DNA of 64,000 nt, from assembly GCA_003342815.1 (NCBI GenBank), contig PTEX01000147.1, positions 434,001 to 498,000 of the forward strand. The letters run 5' to 3'. A program made the translations under genes and the position numbers. The first letter of the stretch is position 1; each line of letters opens with the position of its first letter. The notes below the pieces were generated by a model. It made no database searches. It had not been told where the DNA came from and saw only the letters and a program-made list of their open reading frames with translations. This stretch comes from Eudromia elegans (Eukaryota > Chordata > Aves > Tinamiformes > Tinamidae). Shown piece after piece: positions 37,701 to 52,700 of the stretch.

Positions 37701-40700
37701 TACCTTCTTCGGAGGCTCGTCGGGAGTGTCTATGGGAGTGATGCAGACCTCTTCAGATTCGGAATGATTGGACTCGCACGACGAGACGCTGACGGAGTCC
37801 ATGCTTTCACCAGAGCTCCCACCTGGAGTGGATTTGGGCTGCTCTTTGGTGGGTGTGCTATTGGTGATGACCTCTGAACCGAGGAACAGTCTGGTACAGA
37901 AAGCAAAGCATCACAGCCCATAAGTGAAAGCAGAACAGGGCCAGGTTGAGCAAAGCTGTCACTTGGCTCAGAAATCTTATTTTCTTTCTGTTCATTTTCC
38001 TATCTTGGGTGGCCTATTGTTTTCATTTCCTCTATAATGCTACCAGAATTTGTCCAGAGAAATTGTTAAACACTAACGCACACAATGCCTTCTGGAGCTA
38101 GGACACACAGCAGCTACCAGGCCAGGATCAGAGCTAATCTGTGAGCAGTCTGCAGTGTGCTCCCTTTCCATCTTTGAAATTCTCATAGACTTGCTTGCTT
38201 GCCAGGGAATGATTGACTTGATGTGTTTGCAAAGCAAGGGCAGAGGCGTGAGTTAGAGGCTCGGTTGTTGTCTCCACCTTACGCACTCCCACACGCTGCT
38301 CTCACGTCCTGGTCCCACTGACACAGCATCTCAGTCAAGTGAAATAAATAGTGCATGAAGGGTAATGCAGCATGTCCTGGGCAAAGGCCTTCCAAAAGCA
38401 AATTCACCCCTGCTGCAAATTCTTTCACTCAGTAAAGTCGCCCCAGATACCAGTTGTCCTCTAAGAGTTTAAATATGAGTCTGTGCAATGAGGAGATGAC
38501 AAGAAACTGTAAATTACAGACTCTCTCTCCAAGACTCATTTTTAAATGCAGGTCAAGTAACTTTAAATGAGTGTCAAACGAAACAAACTTGTATGATACA
38601 CAAGGTAGAGAAAGAAGGTGAATTAGCTGTTATGTCAGCAACCAGTTAATAATTTAAAACCATTTAAGACAGGTGTCACTCAACGGTTCCAGGAAGAATA
38701 ATGATAGTCTCTTCTACACTATTAATTTACAACATATATTCAGTGTACAGTCCTTTAGATAAATAGTACACAGTGCAAACAAAGATGATGCTATGGTAAT
38801 TGCAGTACCACGACACTGAGAGATAGGCAGAAAGGAGAGAATAAGGCCAGTGCTTAGCTGTGACATCTCTTCTGTACAGCTTAGGCACAATCAAGGCAGG
38901 TGCAGAAGAGGGGCAACTGAGTGCAGACACCTTCATCTTCAAAGGGCAGCTCCTCCTGACCTTCCTCTATCAACTCAGACAACTGAAACAGCTACCCTGA
39001 TTTTTTGCATATCAGCACTCAAATCCCTTGACTAAAAAGACCTTTCCTCACTTCGGCCCCAACATGAAATACTGCTGATTTGAAATGAAGGTCTTCCAGC
39101 TGTTCTGCAGAAAAATAGCTAAAAGAACCAATCAGGAAAGCACAGTTAAGAGCTTATGGTGCTGTTAAAGTCACTGCTTTTCCCTCATCTTGACCATGCC
39201 GCTGGTATGTGGGACACCTTTCCTACCTCCTACCCTCTCACACCAGATTCAAATTCCTCACCTTTAAGGTTCTTTTACTTTGACCCCTTGATCCCTGCTC
39301 TCATTCCCTGCCATGCTCCATGGATTCCTGCTATTTTTTTGCTTCCCTTGTCTGCTTTAGCCACATGCTGTTCTTCCTCACACACCTCCTGGTTGAATCT
39401 TTAAAGGTATCAGACTAAATTAGACCATGACCTATGATTATTTTATTTTTCTATCTCAAAGGCAGTTAGGAAGAATATTTCTATCACTCGATGCCATTTT
39501 ACTAACCTTTTCATATTAAAACCTGCAAGGAATTTTTGCATGTGTATAGTATATTAGACTATAATTACAGGCCAAACTTTTACCTTTGCATTTGAGGAAA
39601 TTTTTACACAATACCACGCTGAACTTCTAATTCAGCTCTAAAAATTGTTCCTTTTCCTAGCACCTTTGGAAGGCTCATTTTCTCTAATCTCTTTCATCAT
39701 TAGCGGTCTTCACAATGATTACTTAGAACAATAGAAAGGACAGTTTCAGANAGAAGCATGAATTTCTAGCTGACTGTGTCTCTTTAAAGTATTATAATAG
39801 TCTGGATTTCTGGCCAAGTTTCTCAGCTGGTGAAGTTGCTTGTGTGATCCATTCAGGTCCTAGTAACACACCCAATGCCGTACTCACAGGCTGAGCCTCT
39901 TCACCATGCTCTTCCGAGGCTTCGGGGATGTGGCGCTAGTGTCAGCAGCTGCTTCAATCTCACATGAAAGGCTGTAACTGCAGAACAGAGACAACTGTCC
40001 TAATTTCTAAAGACAGTGCTATTAGCTAAATATTCCAGAGAGATAGAAGAATCTGTAGTTATTCCCACTTCAGTAGAAAGCTGAAACTGTATGAAGAGGA
40101 ACTTACCAGGTCAAAGGGGATACTTTAATTTTAAAAATAATTTTGAGGACTAGAAATGTTTTATCTAGTAGATATTAGAACAAGCCTTAAACATCCTGTT
40201 TGAGTGGGGCTAGCAGTGTGTGCAGCAGCACAGCACTCAGCAGTGGTGGCCGACACATGCTGTCTGGTGAGCAGGGAGCGCGCGACGCTGCTCTGGCTGC
40301 ACCAGTCACTGAACCTCCAAGGGCCCTCAGACAGACTTCTGAGCGTGACTGGGCACATGGGTAGGACAGAGACAGCTGCCATCATATTTTGACCAGAAAC
40401 CTATTTTCTAATGACAAAACTAGAGCTTGCTAAATGCTAAAAAATGTTTTCTATAGGTGTTTAGAAGGCTTATGTATTTTTATTCTCCTTGACTAGCAGT
40501 ATATGTAAGTCCTTCTAAAAAGTTATCTAAAGCTCATGGGGCTCATTGCAATAGGCGTGGGGTAGGAAAACCCTGTTTCACCAACTGCATTAGTAATCTT
40601 ACCTCTCCTCTTCGGTTAAAAGCTGCTGTTTCCTGAACCACTGGATGAATTTTTGGTCTGCTGCCATGCAATAGCTGTTACATGCAGATTGTAAGAGCTT

Positions 40701-43700
40701 TATTTGGGCAATCACTTCAAATTCCTAAGAAAATATATAAGCAAATAGGAATTTTATTAGAAAACAAGATAAAGTCTAAAAGTAAAAAATATTAAACAAC
40801 AGTCCACAGACAAATTAGCAGGAGCTCAGGTTCAGTTTCAAATCAGTAACTGGCAGTCTCAAGAGCCACAAAATATTTCAAAAACCAGAATCGGTCCCTG
40901 ATAAATAACCAGGTGCCAAGAGCTCTCAGTGAGTGCCGGGAACCCCCTGCACCTCTCACTCAGAACAGGCACCTGCGGCTTTCACTTTTGGGCTGATTTT
41001 GCTCTTGAAAGCCATCCAAGGGGATCGACCGAGTACCACTGATACCTGTCCGGCTCCTCACCTATCAATCAGGTCTGTATCAATGTCAAACCCGATCGAT
41101 AGGCCCCCAAACTGCTCGTGCTCCACAACCATGCGTGCTCTGTGCCCTTTTCTCTCATGCTCTGCACTTAAGCGGTTCTCACACAGCCAACCAGGAGTAT
41201 CCATAGGTGCTTGAGATGGAAGCCTGATTTTATACCAGCTTTTTGCATTCACATTCACCTGATGGGGATAGATTGACACCCTTGCTGCAGTGAACAGAAA
41301 GTGCTACTCTTACATAACTCCACATATGTGCACACTTTGCCAGAGTAATTTTTTTTCTGACACTCCTAGTGTCAGAACAGCTTGTAGAATCAGGGTGCAG
41401 GAACCAATGTGAGTACTTGGGACGGTCCAGAGGGCAGCCTTGCTGCTGCTGTGTATGAAGCTGGCCTCATGACCAAGGAGAACTTGCGTATCTCATTATT
41501 AATACCCCGAGCCATGCAGCTGCAAACAAAAGGCAAGTTCAAGAAGTGGTTTACAGAACTGGGAATCAGTTAAAGGAAGGAAATGGCTCCGTCAAAACTA
41601 AATCAAAGTCTGCTTTGAGACTCCACAGCGGAGATTTGGCATGCTTTTCTTCAGACAGATGTGACCTTAGGCCTTGGCCTCCTGCACAGCATTACTTCTC
41701 TCTTTAAGCAACAGGGATCAGGCTCAAAGGAAAGATTCACAGCATTCCTTTCTCATTCCCAGTACCTCGATCCCTCTTCTCTGCACCTTTTACCTACACA
41801 GCAGTTCACTGCAGCAGAAGGAAGCCACTCACAAGCAGTATTTTCTGCAGAGTTCACATGCGGCCCAGGCTGATCCACCCTTGCACCACAGGACATAGGC
41901 GTAACTCTTTTCCATGAACATTCAACTAAGGAGAGGGCGTGTACATTCCACAGGGGTAAAGTTCATGGAACTAAGTGGCCTGCAGTTCCTCTTCCCCTCT
42001 TTACACGTCTAAAAACACGACTCTCTTCCTGTGCCACGCTGCAGTTTGCATGAGCTCACAGCCTTTCAGAGGTCTATTCTTCTTTCCTCATGTACGAATA
42101 ATTTGCATTAAATTATCACAGAATCATTATAGTTGAAAAAAAATCTTAAAGATATCAAGTTGAACCATAAAATTAGCAGTTCTGTTAATTCTCACGGAAA
42201 GTAAAAAAAAAATTCTCCACCCTAATTAGAAGTCTCAGTAAATAAAACATTGCAGAAAATTTAACTTACCTTTCGCCTCTTCTCAAAATTTATCAGGCCA
42301 CCCTGTTGGAAGCAAAGGATCAGAAGATCATATATTTACTTGTACTTAATCACAAACAGGACGTTCAACTAACAGCGCTAATATGAAGCACAGGCCTGCC
42401 TTGAGGAAGGACCTTTTAGCTGTTTTCAGATCTGGTAAAAACCACAGCATTCAGATACAAGTCTGCAAAGAACAATCTGTCCTCATGGCCTAAATGGCAC
42501 TCTGCCCTAAAAGGAAAGCCCTATAAAGGAATGTTCCTAAAAGGTGTGGAGAGATTTTAAAATTTGAAGAACACTACCATGAATTGCATGCAAGAAACAA
42601 ATTATTTAGTTCTGCCTGTACTGAGACTCCAGAAGTGTGTCCCAGTGAGTTTTATAAACATCTAGTGAACCAACAACACAGATAAATGGGAAACTGCTTT
42701 TAAAAAAAGATTATATATCAACTCCAGGCATGCTCAGTTCAGTGTGGTCTCACAGAAGTGCCAGCAGCTGCTACCAGCCCAGAAAGAAAAGGGCCTATGC
42801 TTTCTTATCATCAACATACACACCAACATAAGTGAGCTGGAGTGCCTGAAGCATGGTACAGCTCGTGGCTTCTGAAGGCTCTGCATTAATGGGGGACAAT
42901 TTTCAAGGATTTTGTGTATCCATCATTCACAAGGACTTCAGTAGGAACAGAAGGTGACTTAGGATGTCTGAAAATCTAATCATGACCAAAGACAATGCTG
43001 AGCATGTCCTTTCAAATTCACTCAAGTTTCTTGCTACTAATAAAATTGCACGTTCTCTCCATTTATTGAAACCTTCATTTGTCCTGAATTGTCTGAACTG
43101 CATGAGAACGCACTGAAAGATAGAGGAATGCGTGTCCCCCATACTGAGTGGGCAGAAAGGATTGCAGGTTTCCAAAATCACCCCAAATTACCTCGATATA
43201 GTCCTGAAGAGCTGTGTCAAGCATGGTCAGATCAGTGAGGAAGGTACCAAGATATGGTACTGTGCCCTGCATTACTCCCTGCAAAGCATCACAGCAGTGT
43301 TGGGTTATTGGACCGACAACAGCTACAATTCTGCTGCATAAAATATGACATAAAAGTAGCCTGCTCAACAAAACAGCCATCTTATAAATAACATGGTTTA
43401 TCTCATGACATTATCCTCAGTATCTAATCTAGTACGTGCATCAAATTCCAGTGAGAGCAGGATGCTATCACAGACTTTGAACACCTATATATTTCAGCAC
43501 TGATTCCATAGGCCCCTGGGAAATGCCACTTTTGGAAAGAGCACAGAATGAAAAGGTCCCACTTGTCACCTGCTGCGAGAGAGACCTGGGCAATGGCCCT
43601 CCCTGCCCTGGGTAAACAGCTTCACACTCTGGCTCATTCATGTGGATTCTCAGTAAGAGGTGGTATCAGGTCATGCAATCACAGTCACATTATTTCCTTC

Positions 43701-46700
43701 AAAATCTGCTTATCTCTCCCAGCCAGTTACTGTGTTTTAATGAATTTGGGATTCAAATGTTAAACTTTTGGACTGTCTATACATTTGTGAAGAAACTGTT
43801 TGTGTTTCTGCCATATACACTAAAGGATCTGTATTTTTTCCAGTCAAACTAAAAGACCAACAAAATCATCTGTTGTGCCTCCCTATCCCCTTGGACTTTT
43901 TTATATCAGTCAACTTTGAGACAAAAGCGATTTTCTCCAGCAAATCGGAAAGCAGAGACATTTTAAAAAGTTATCGCCACAAAACTCTGCAATTTTCATG
44001 CTCATGTGTCAGAAGCTTCATGAGCTTGTTTAAAAGTAAATGAGATTTCTCCTGTTGCCAGAGCTGCCTTTCTGTATCACAAGACCACTAGTATTTACAT
44101 TACATAATTTCACTAACTGAAAGCTGTGTCTTGTCACCCTGGAGATCAGCCTAGAGCTCTACACGAGCAGTTAATAGAGTTCTTTCCTGCAGGACAGGAT
44201 ACAAGACAGTTGAAGCCATGAATATGGGTTTATAGTCATCAGTCAGTTGTTACTCTTTCATATGGCAGCTTTAGTAAATTTTTGTACGATGTGAAACTAA
44301 GGCCAACCTCTTGGCTCGGCGTCCATCCTGAACAGCTGTTTGGGATGTGAAGCAAATGCAAGTGNGGATGGACAGACGCAGTGTCCCAGGCACCCATTTA
44401 CTGCCTTGCAGGGGAGGTGGATGCCAGGGGACATTCTGGGCCCCCTTCTTTTGCCCACCAAATGCTGAAATCTTTGACCATTCCCGGCACAAGCACACTG
44501 GATGTGCTGGTGGTCTGTGCAACCACTTTCCCTAAGCAGACTAAAAGGACAGCTGCCTTGTAATAAAAACCCTTAGCGTTCCTGCAGGCTCAACAGCTCA
44601 GCAACAGTGCTGGTTGCACCAGTATAGCACACCTCCCATCTTGTAACTGCTTATATATGCAGCTTACATACACATACAACATATATATAGTATTAACTGC
44701 TTATCATCAACCACAGCATAAAGAAAATACAGCCTGAGGCAGTCATTCACAGGGACAAGGGTTTTGACTTTATGCTCAGTGTAAACTTTTTGGTTCACTT
44801 GCTTTGCATCAACTAATCAATAGCACTGATGTATTACTGATATTTTTGTATGGCAAAAGGCCCTGCCTTTTTATTATAAGCTATATGTTATGTATACTTT
44901 ATATATGTACATGCCCTCCCTGCCTACTTGCTCTGTTAAATACCTTTCTAGATTTTGCTTCACACATAATTCAGTAATGATGGCATTAAGCACACTATCA
45001 GTTCAGAAAAGGGAAGAAAAGCAGACAAGTCCCACCATATCCTTCTGGAGCTGAAGACGCCTCTGTGTTCTCTTCTGGTTTTCCTTCACGCTGCTGTCAA
45101 GATTTGCAAATTTGGAAGTGCCTTCCTGTGAAGGAATGAAAAGGNAGTTAGTGAGGAGGCCAGAGGAAGCTGGAATTATATTTGTGTAAAATAACTGGAA
45201 ATACACCTAACGAGTCAAGCTAGGTCAGCAAAAATATTTGCTGCACAGCTATACGTGCGCATATGTGCGCAAGCTAATTTTCTTCACTGCCTGTGAATTT
45301 TGGCAAAATCCTCCAAAATTACTATCAAGAGAATTTTTCTGCAAAATAGTTCTAGTCCAGCCAAGGCTAAGCAGTATTGCAAATCTCCTGAGATTTTAAA
45401 TCAGAGAAATTTAAATACACCTCACATGTGCAGATGCTTCACTGAATTCTATCCTGACACTGCTGACCTTAAGATCTCCGTTTCATTTCCTAAGCAGGAC
45501 TGCTACAAGTAAACAACATTTCCCTCTTATGTAATGCTTTGTTTTTTCTCTTGTGCCACAAAATAGAGATCCAGCAACTAACCCCAGTGGCTTATTGACT
45601 AATCCAAAAACATGCAGGAAATGGAAGTAATAGGTTTTGATCTTCACATTTTTCCTGTGAATGGATGCTCTGTGTCACAATAGGTCTCTGGCCTTCTTTC
45701 TTTTTCACTCTGAATCCATATGGGATGCTGGGAGTTACTGTTATTTTCCCAGTGACCAAATAGATGTGGCACGGATCATTATCAGTGTCTTTTTAAGAGG
45801 AATGGAACAACAGCCTGCTGTTGTAAAGATCCTCAGGTTACAACTTCTGTGACTGAACTTCTCTCAGTCACAGAGAAACTGAAATTTGTTGTATTTCTTT
45901 CCCTGGCTGTAAAATAGAAGCAAATAAAAAAAGGAGTGCTGTACAAGACAGCAGAAGGTAAACTCGAAATTCTCTAGCAGTGGCTGTCAGGCAGAAGCAC
46001 AAGGCAAAACTGCAGCCTCACAACACAACCACTGCTGAGGGAAGTGGTTGATCCTCTCCTTGCCGCCAGCCTGTTTGTCACAGCATTTTGTCTGTCCTAC
46101 ACAGAAAGCTTCACAGGATGGACAGGCAGGGTCAAAAAAACCGTCCACAAGAGACTATTTAAGGAAAACAAAGACTTTAATAAGGATTCAGTGAACACTA
46201 CTCCTCCAAACCAAGCTGGTCCAAGATGAACACTAGGAGAGAAGATAGAGCTATTTGGTAGATTTTTTTTTTTTTCCTATTCACTGTTTTCAAAATGTTT
46301 CACAAATCTACTTGCAGCAGCTGGAGAGTAATTTGGCAGAAGCCAGAAGGTCTGGCCTCAGACTGGGTTGTTGATTTATTTTTTAATACTTAATTAACCA
46401 AGCTGTTCTAAACAGTCACTCATAGTTTTCGTCTGTGTTTATCATTGTCCCACCTGCTTAAAAATTAAACTATATATGTTGATAGGTGAATGATAAGTAA
46501 CAACAGGCTGACAGGTTTGAAAGTGCTCAACTATCATTCCTAAGCAAAATGGGGTGTTTAGATGTCAAGGCAATATGATAAGATACAAACACAGACAGAC
46601 TGATATAAATGCCAGTCAGTCTAGATAGACACTGCCAAAAAGTAAACTGGTTAGATAACTTATGGCAGAATTTTATATAAACAGAAAAAAATACCATCAA

Positions 46701-49700
46701 AACTTCCTTTAGTTTCTGTACGATATAACCTTTCATCAACTCCTTTCAAGTTCCTGAGCTTGCTCGGGTTCCCCAGGAGAGCACAGAAGTCAAATGCTGC
46801 TGAACAGAGCCGACTCTGTTGTCTGTGGGGCCACACGCACAGCAGGAAGCCCGTTCCCTCCAAACTCCCAGGCCCTGCTTCCCAGTTCCAAGGAAAGTGA
46901 GAGAGAGGTAGCACATAGTGTCTGACGGCACAAGCTAAATGGTGTTGCTCCAGTGCTGTCAAGGGCTGTGCTGCAGTGCACAGCCCAGCTGAGAACCCTG
47001 CCTGGAATTGCTCTCATTGCACTCATGAGCACAAATCCCAACCTTTACCAGGTTTACTCAAAGGCTGGACGAGTTGTTTCTCTCTGTACCCAGAGCAGCA
47101 GGAAGCCAAAGTTATTTAGTAACTGACTGCATTGTGCAGCACCTGTTCCCGCTGGTTCCAGCTTCAGTGCAGGCCCAGACGCAGTGNAGCAGGCACAGGT
47201 AACCTGAGCCAGTCCTTGCTGTGCCCAGACCACAGCAGCGTCACAGGCAGCACGAAGGGGTTGGAGACTGAGGAAGGCCCCGAGCTGCTTTGTTGTCAAC
47301 AAGCCCCCAGAAATCCATGCTGCTGCAAGCTCACTACTTGTGGCTTCTCTTTCTAGGAGCACTGAAGTCACCTCTCATGCCGGCAGAGGAGCACAGGGCT
47401 TGGTTCATTCATTTGTTTTTATAAGCTACAGAGCCATCTTCCATGAAGCACTGCACAGAGTTGTGCAAAGACAGGTAAGTTTTGGCTGGAGAAAAGGCTA
47501 ATCTCAGCACTGACCAAGACAAGCCTTGCACTCGAGTTAACTCTCACCTTCATTAGTAGCTCTCTACTTGTCAAATAATTGTCATGATCTGAGAAGATAT
47601 CAGACAGCTCTTCGAACATCAGCATTCTGTCCCTGTACAGGAAAAGATGTGAATCATTTTGGTTATTAGTAAACATTCTACATCAGAATTAAGAGTGCAT
47701 ATTCTTAATTGGCTTTCTTTTTCCTGAGGAGTGGACAACGGTCAAGCATGTAACAAGACAACAGCAGATACATGTAATAAGATTCTGCACATCTCCTAGG
47801 AACCCTCTGGAGACTCTGAGATGCTCCTGCGATGGCCAGGTCTTCATTTTACAGCATCACAAGGAAATGCTGCTGCCAGTATCCAGACTCTGAGCAGGGT
47901 TTCAGTCACAGAGAAGACAGACATTCTTCCAGGAAAGGGGAGAGATGCGAAAGAACAGAAGGGCAGTTGAGAGGTGTTACAAGGGCTTCTTTTTGCTCTC
48001 TTCCAAACCCTTTGCAAAGCTGTAAGCACTGGACTGGGCAAGAGCCTTTCCACAGCCCACCACTGTAAATAAAGGGCAGTGATTTTGAATAACAAAGCAG
48101 GTGGCTGAAAGGCAAAAGGCAGAATTCCACTGCATGGCAGGGTTGCATTTTTAGGTTAGCAGAAACATTCTTCATTGCTTATCAAAGGCAGAGGAGAAAA
48201 ATCTATTCCTTCTTAAACAAATAAAATACTGTCTTTCCTGTGCAGAGATTTCTGGTGTCTGCTACATGCGTGATGCAGAGAAAGCCTTTGAGAAATTGTC
48301 TTCAATACACATGTGAATTTTGTACTTTAGAAATAACCTCTGAGGAAATCTCAGAACCAAGAGAGGACTGGTCAGGGTTGGTAGGATCCAAACCCCACAT
48401 GACAGAAGTTATCAGTCAACTATTTTGATGCCNTTTTGAGGACCTTCTGAGGTCCACGAGTTGCACAAGTAACTGTTTCTGTACTCTTCCAAAATAGAGG
48501 GTGGAAGATCTGATATGCTCAAAATGACAGGGGCACTCAGGGCACGTCTCAAGGGCACTAAGTACCAAACTGAGTGCCCTCAGTACCAAAAAGCAGCTCG
48601 CAACACTGAGACCCCATGAGGGTTTTGAGCATCACTGCACTGAGAGGTTCCTCTCAGAATAGGAACACAGGTCCACAAAGGAACTGTATGGGAAGGCTGA
48701 AAGGGAAACAACGAGCAACAGAGATCTTTGCTTTATTTGAGGCTAGCTGCAGGTGCACGGGGAGAGAGGGGCACTTACTTTGGAACTGAAGCCCAGGTCT
48801 TCTTTAGCCGATAGATGGAGTTTGACTGCAGTGCTGAAACAATGGCCCTCAAGGAGGAAAAATTCTTCAGGATTCGACATTCCTGCAAAAGGAGTGGTTA
48901 GAAATGGAGGAGTATTAAATGTCAGCATTACAAGCGGGTTAGTGCTCTTCTGTTTGACCGATGTCATGCCCACTGCACATTCTCAGTGCTAAACAGGCAG
49001 CTGTACAAATATTGAGCACCAAAAAAAAAAAAAAAAATCATTCCCTTCTCCCTTTCCAGCCACAAACACTTCATGGGCTCTGGCACTTCTACCTTGTTTT
49101 CCTCACTTTCATGTATTTATGGTGATGTTGCAGTGTAACAGGCTTCTAGTTTTCCTAGTACAAATAAAAGTGGAACTGAGGCCATGAAGCTGGGCTAAAG
49201 AGCACAAATGTTTCACTTCTGTGAAAGCCCTTTATAGTTACCAGTTACCTGTTCCCCTTTAGGGGAAAAAAGTCAGGCTTGGCCTCTTTGTATGTAGTAT
49301 TTAAAATGTTATCCCTCAAACATCTAAGTGTCAATTAAAAATAAAGAGACATGCAAAGGAATAACCTGTTTTACAAGTATGTGCACTGTTTAAGAGAAAA
49401 CCTTTCAAACTTCTCCAGAGCTGGGATCAAATCCTAACAGAGAGATTGGTTCATAGACATCGCATGCAACCTCTGTGACAAAATCTTCTGCGGAAAAAGT
49501 ATACTGAAAAGCACTATCCTACAAAGAGCAGCTTAGTTTCCTGCTAAAACATATGAAAAGAAGGAGGGGGAAACCCAGCCTGTGATCAGTTGCCTCTGCA
49601 GGACTCCTCTAAATCTGTTGGTGGCTCATGAATCAAAGCATGGGAGCCACAGATTGAAGATAACTCTTGCCTTTACATGCCCTCACAAGTAGGTATGTGC

Positions 49701-52700
49701 ACATGTAAACTAAGCAGACAAAACACACTAATTTCACTGTTGCATATGAATGAGAACATACTCAAATTACAACTCCGACCCTTCAGATTTTTATGGGCCT
49801 GATTATTATACTAATGTGATTCTGCATAATGCAGTTTACGGAAAGGATCCTTACAGTGAAAATAAATACAACTTGTTTCCTTTGCAACATCTCAACGTAG
49901 GACTGAAGAAATGTAAAGACATGTAAAGTGAGCTTAGTATAAATAAACATCAGCCCTTAACATACTTGTAACTCTGCTCAGGAGCGCTGCCTCAGAATTG
50001 AATGTACATCTCCAGGAAGTACATTTATTCCCATATGTTTATCTCAGATATCTTTTTGCAGTGTAGGAGGCTGCACTTGACAAAAGATTTTTTAAAAGAC
50101 CAACAAGGCAGAGTGTTCTTACAGTAGATTGGCAGTTAAGGTAGGTCAAGACCATCACTCAAGGTCATGGGGTAGGACATCCACGACCCATGAACTATTC
50201 CATCATGAGGTGGGGCCATGGAAGTGACAGTGTTACCCTTCTTAAGAGACTGACACAGCAACATGCGAGAACAAAACCGTTCTTTATGTTCAACTTGGAA
50301 CTCAGGCAAGACAGAAAATGGATTTAGAGACACAAATCCTTAACATCTAGTTATCTCAATTACGACAGAAAATTCCAGTCTGAAACCATTTTGACTTAAC
50401 TGCATATTGTATAATTATTAACACATTAGGAGTTAAATACTGCATTTTGTATTCCCAATTATTTAACTGACTATAGACAAAATTTTATCAAACTCATTTC
50501 TATGTACAAATTCTAGGCACAATTTTTAAAACTGCTTTGAACAGCTTTGTTTCATGCTGTGTCTTTCGGAAGGTAGGATCCTGAAAGAATCTTCAACATA
50601 TTGCTCAGAACTAACTTTGATTTTAAAAAAAGTGGGATATTAATTATTTATTTTTCTCTTTTTATTTTTTTAAAAAAATATTTTGTGCTTGCTCCTGCTC
50701 AGGAGCTTTAGATCTAGGCGGAGTTGAAAGGGCTGGCAGTTAGAAAAAGTATTCAGTTTACCTGGCACTCCAAGCGACTGGATTAGAAAGTCACGAACAG
50801 ATAACACATGGGGAACATCACGCTGCTAAGTTACTTAGTTGTCAGTAAGTAACTGCACTTTAATGAGTGGATTATTTTCTAATTCAGGCCTGTAACTACT
50901 CAGACACTTATTTGCATGCACGGAGCAAGCAGCTTGCTTTAGAAGTGGGCAGCTAAGTATATATGCAAGTCGCTGTTCTACATGTACCTTTATTTTGTAG
51001 AGCGTGCGCATGCATTTTTCATGTGCTTAGCTAAGATACATTTATAACTATTTAATTACACATACGAATTAAGCAGAGGGAGAGGTACTGGATGAACAGC
51101 TGTGAAGAACAAAGTTCTCCACCCAAACAACAAGGTCATAAGAGTGGTGACTGTCCCAGCTCCCCCAGAGCTTTCTGCTGCCCCCATGATGGGCAGGCAG
51201 CTGCACAAATCTTGCTCCCAGAGTGGAACCAAGGGTGCCCTGCAAAGGCCCATTTAGCTTGTACCCTCTGTGACCTGGAGGCCTGCACACAGAAAATAGG
51301 AATGAAACTTCCTAATCCATTCACATGGGCTATAAAGCAGGCATCAGATGATAACAAAAGCAAGTAGACGTAAGTGCCAAAATAGAGGTGAAAGACTATT
51401 TCCCCATACCAGCTTCCTGGACCATGCAGTTGCAGGAGTTAAGGTGCCAGCACTAACAATAGTGTCTCTGGAAGCACAGAAGTGCATTGTCAAGGTTGGC
51501 AGGCCTCCTGTTTGGCTTGAGCTTTTTATGACTGCTAATTTTGTATCGCTTTGAAAGAATCCATGTGATTCTTAAAGGCAACGCACATCGATATTGAAGG
51601 GTTCTAATGCTCTTTTAAAAAAAGAGATCTACTTCTAGTGCCAATACCTAGTGCTCTGAAGGAGAGGAGCTTAGGAAGGTTACAGCAAAAGCACCTAAGA
51701 AATGAGTAAATGACAGTTACCTAAAGAAGCCAAACCATTTCATGCAAAGATGAAGAAACACATAGAATCTGCTTCAATTCCTTTGTGTTGGAAGAAAGAG
51801 TAAAAATGTGTTAAAAGATAAAGGTAAGACAATAATGACAAAGCAAAAAGATGAGAAAAAGGTCAAACAACAGTCATGGATCATGAGTCAGNTAGCATAT
51901 TGTTACTCTTTAACTAGTTTGTATACCTAATGTAAATGTATATAATTAAGTAAACAAACCCTTGAGCTTCAAGAATTATTTCAAAACAAAAGACTATGAA
52001 CAATAATTTCATTTTTTCTATGTTAGAAAGGCTACACTACTTCTTAGAAGTAAATGAGCTTTGTCTGTAATCATTTACCTAAGCCTCACTATTTATTTTA
52101 CCTTCATATAAACACAAGTGGTTTGCACTGTGTCTTCCACTACACCTGACTCTCAGTCTTATGGTATTCATAGAAGGAAAAGAGAAGCACGACAGTCACT
52201 GAACTGAACAGCAACAGTCAAGGGTAGGCAAGTGCAAAGCTGACAGTGTCACCTGGCCAACACAAGTGCCAGTTCTGTTCCACTGCTGCTAGCCCTTCAC
52301 CTGAAATCAAGACTAGCCTCAGAGTGACAGAGCAGCACTGCCTTCACTGTGATAAGCAGGATTTTCTTCTCCGGAAACTGGACTCATTGAATTTATACCT
52401 ACCTTACCATAAACGTTACATTACCAAGTACTGTGCAAGGCAGAGCATCCCCCTCATCAATAAATGCTCCCAACCCTGTGAAGAAGACGCATCAACCACC
52501 AACCCCATTTCCACAGTGTGGAACTAGAGAGAGGAGAGGCAGTGCCTTACTTGACACTACCAAGAAAGTTAGGGTCAAGAAAAATAACTAAGATGGCAGA
52601 GACCAAAGAATACAATTCCTTCCTTCGCTCCCTCTAGCTCCGTCACTCAGAGGCCTCTGCATAAAGAACATTAAACAGTTAAGAATAAATGCTTTACATG

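Larger units (their letters stand above)
40725..42269 (-). other. RGL1: RGL1 intron carrying an exon-like open block and a CR1-like fragment
   Basis: This intron after the micro-exon holds two notable items: an open, splice-site-bounded block on the minus strand at 41062-41284 and a CR1-like 3' tail at about 42115-42167. The rest shows nothing recognisable. Confidence 0.7.
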
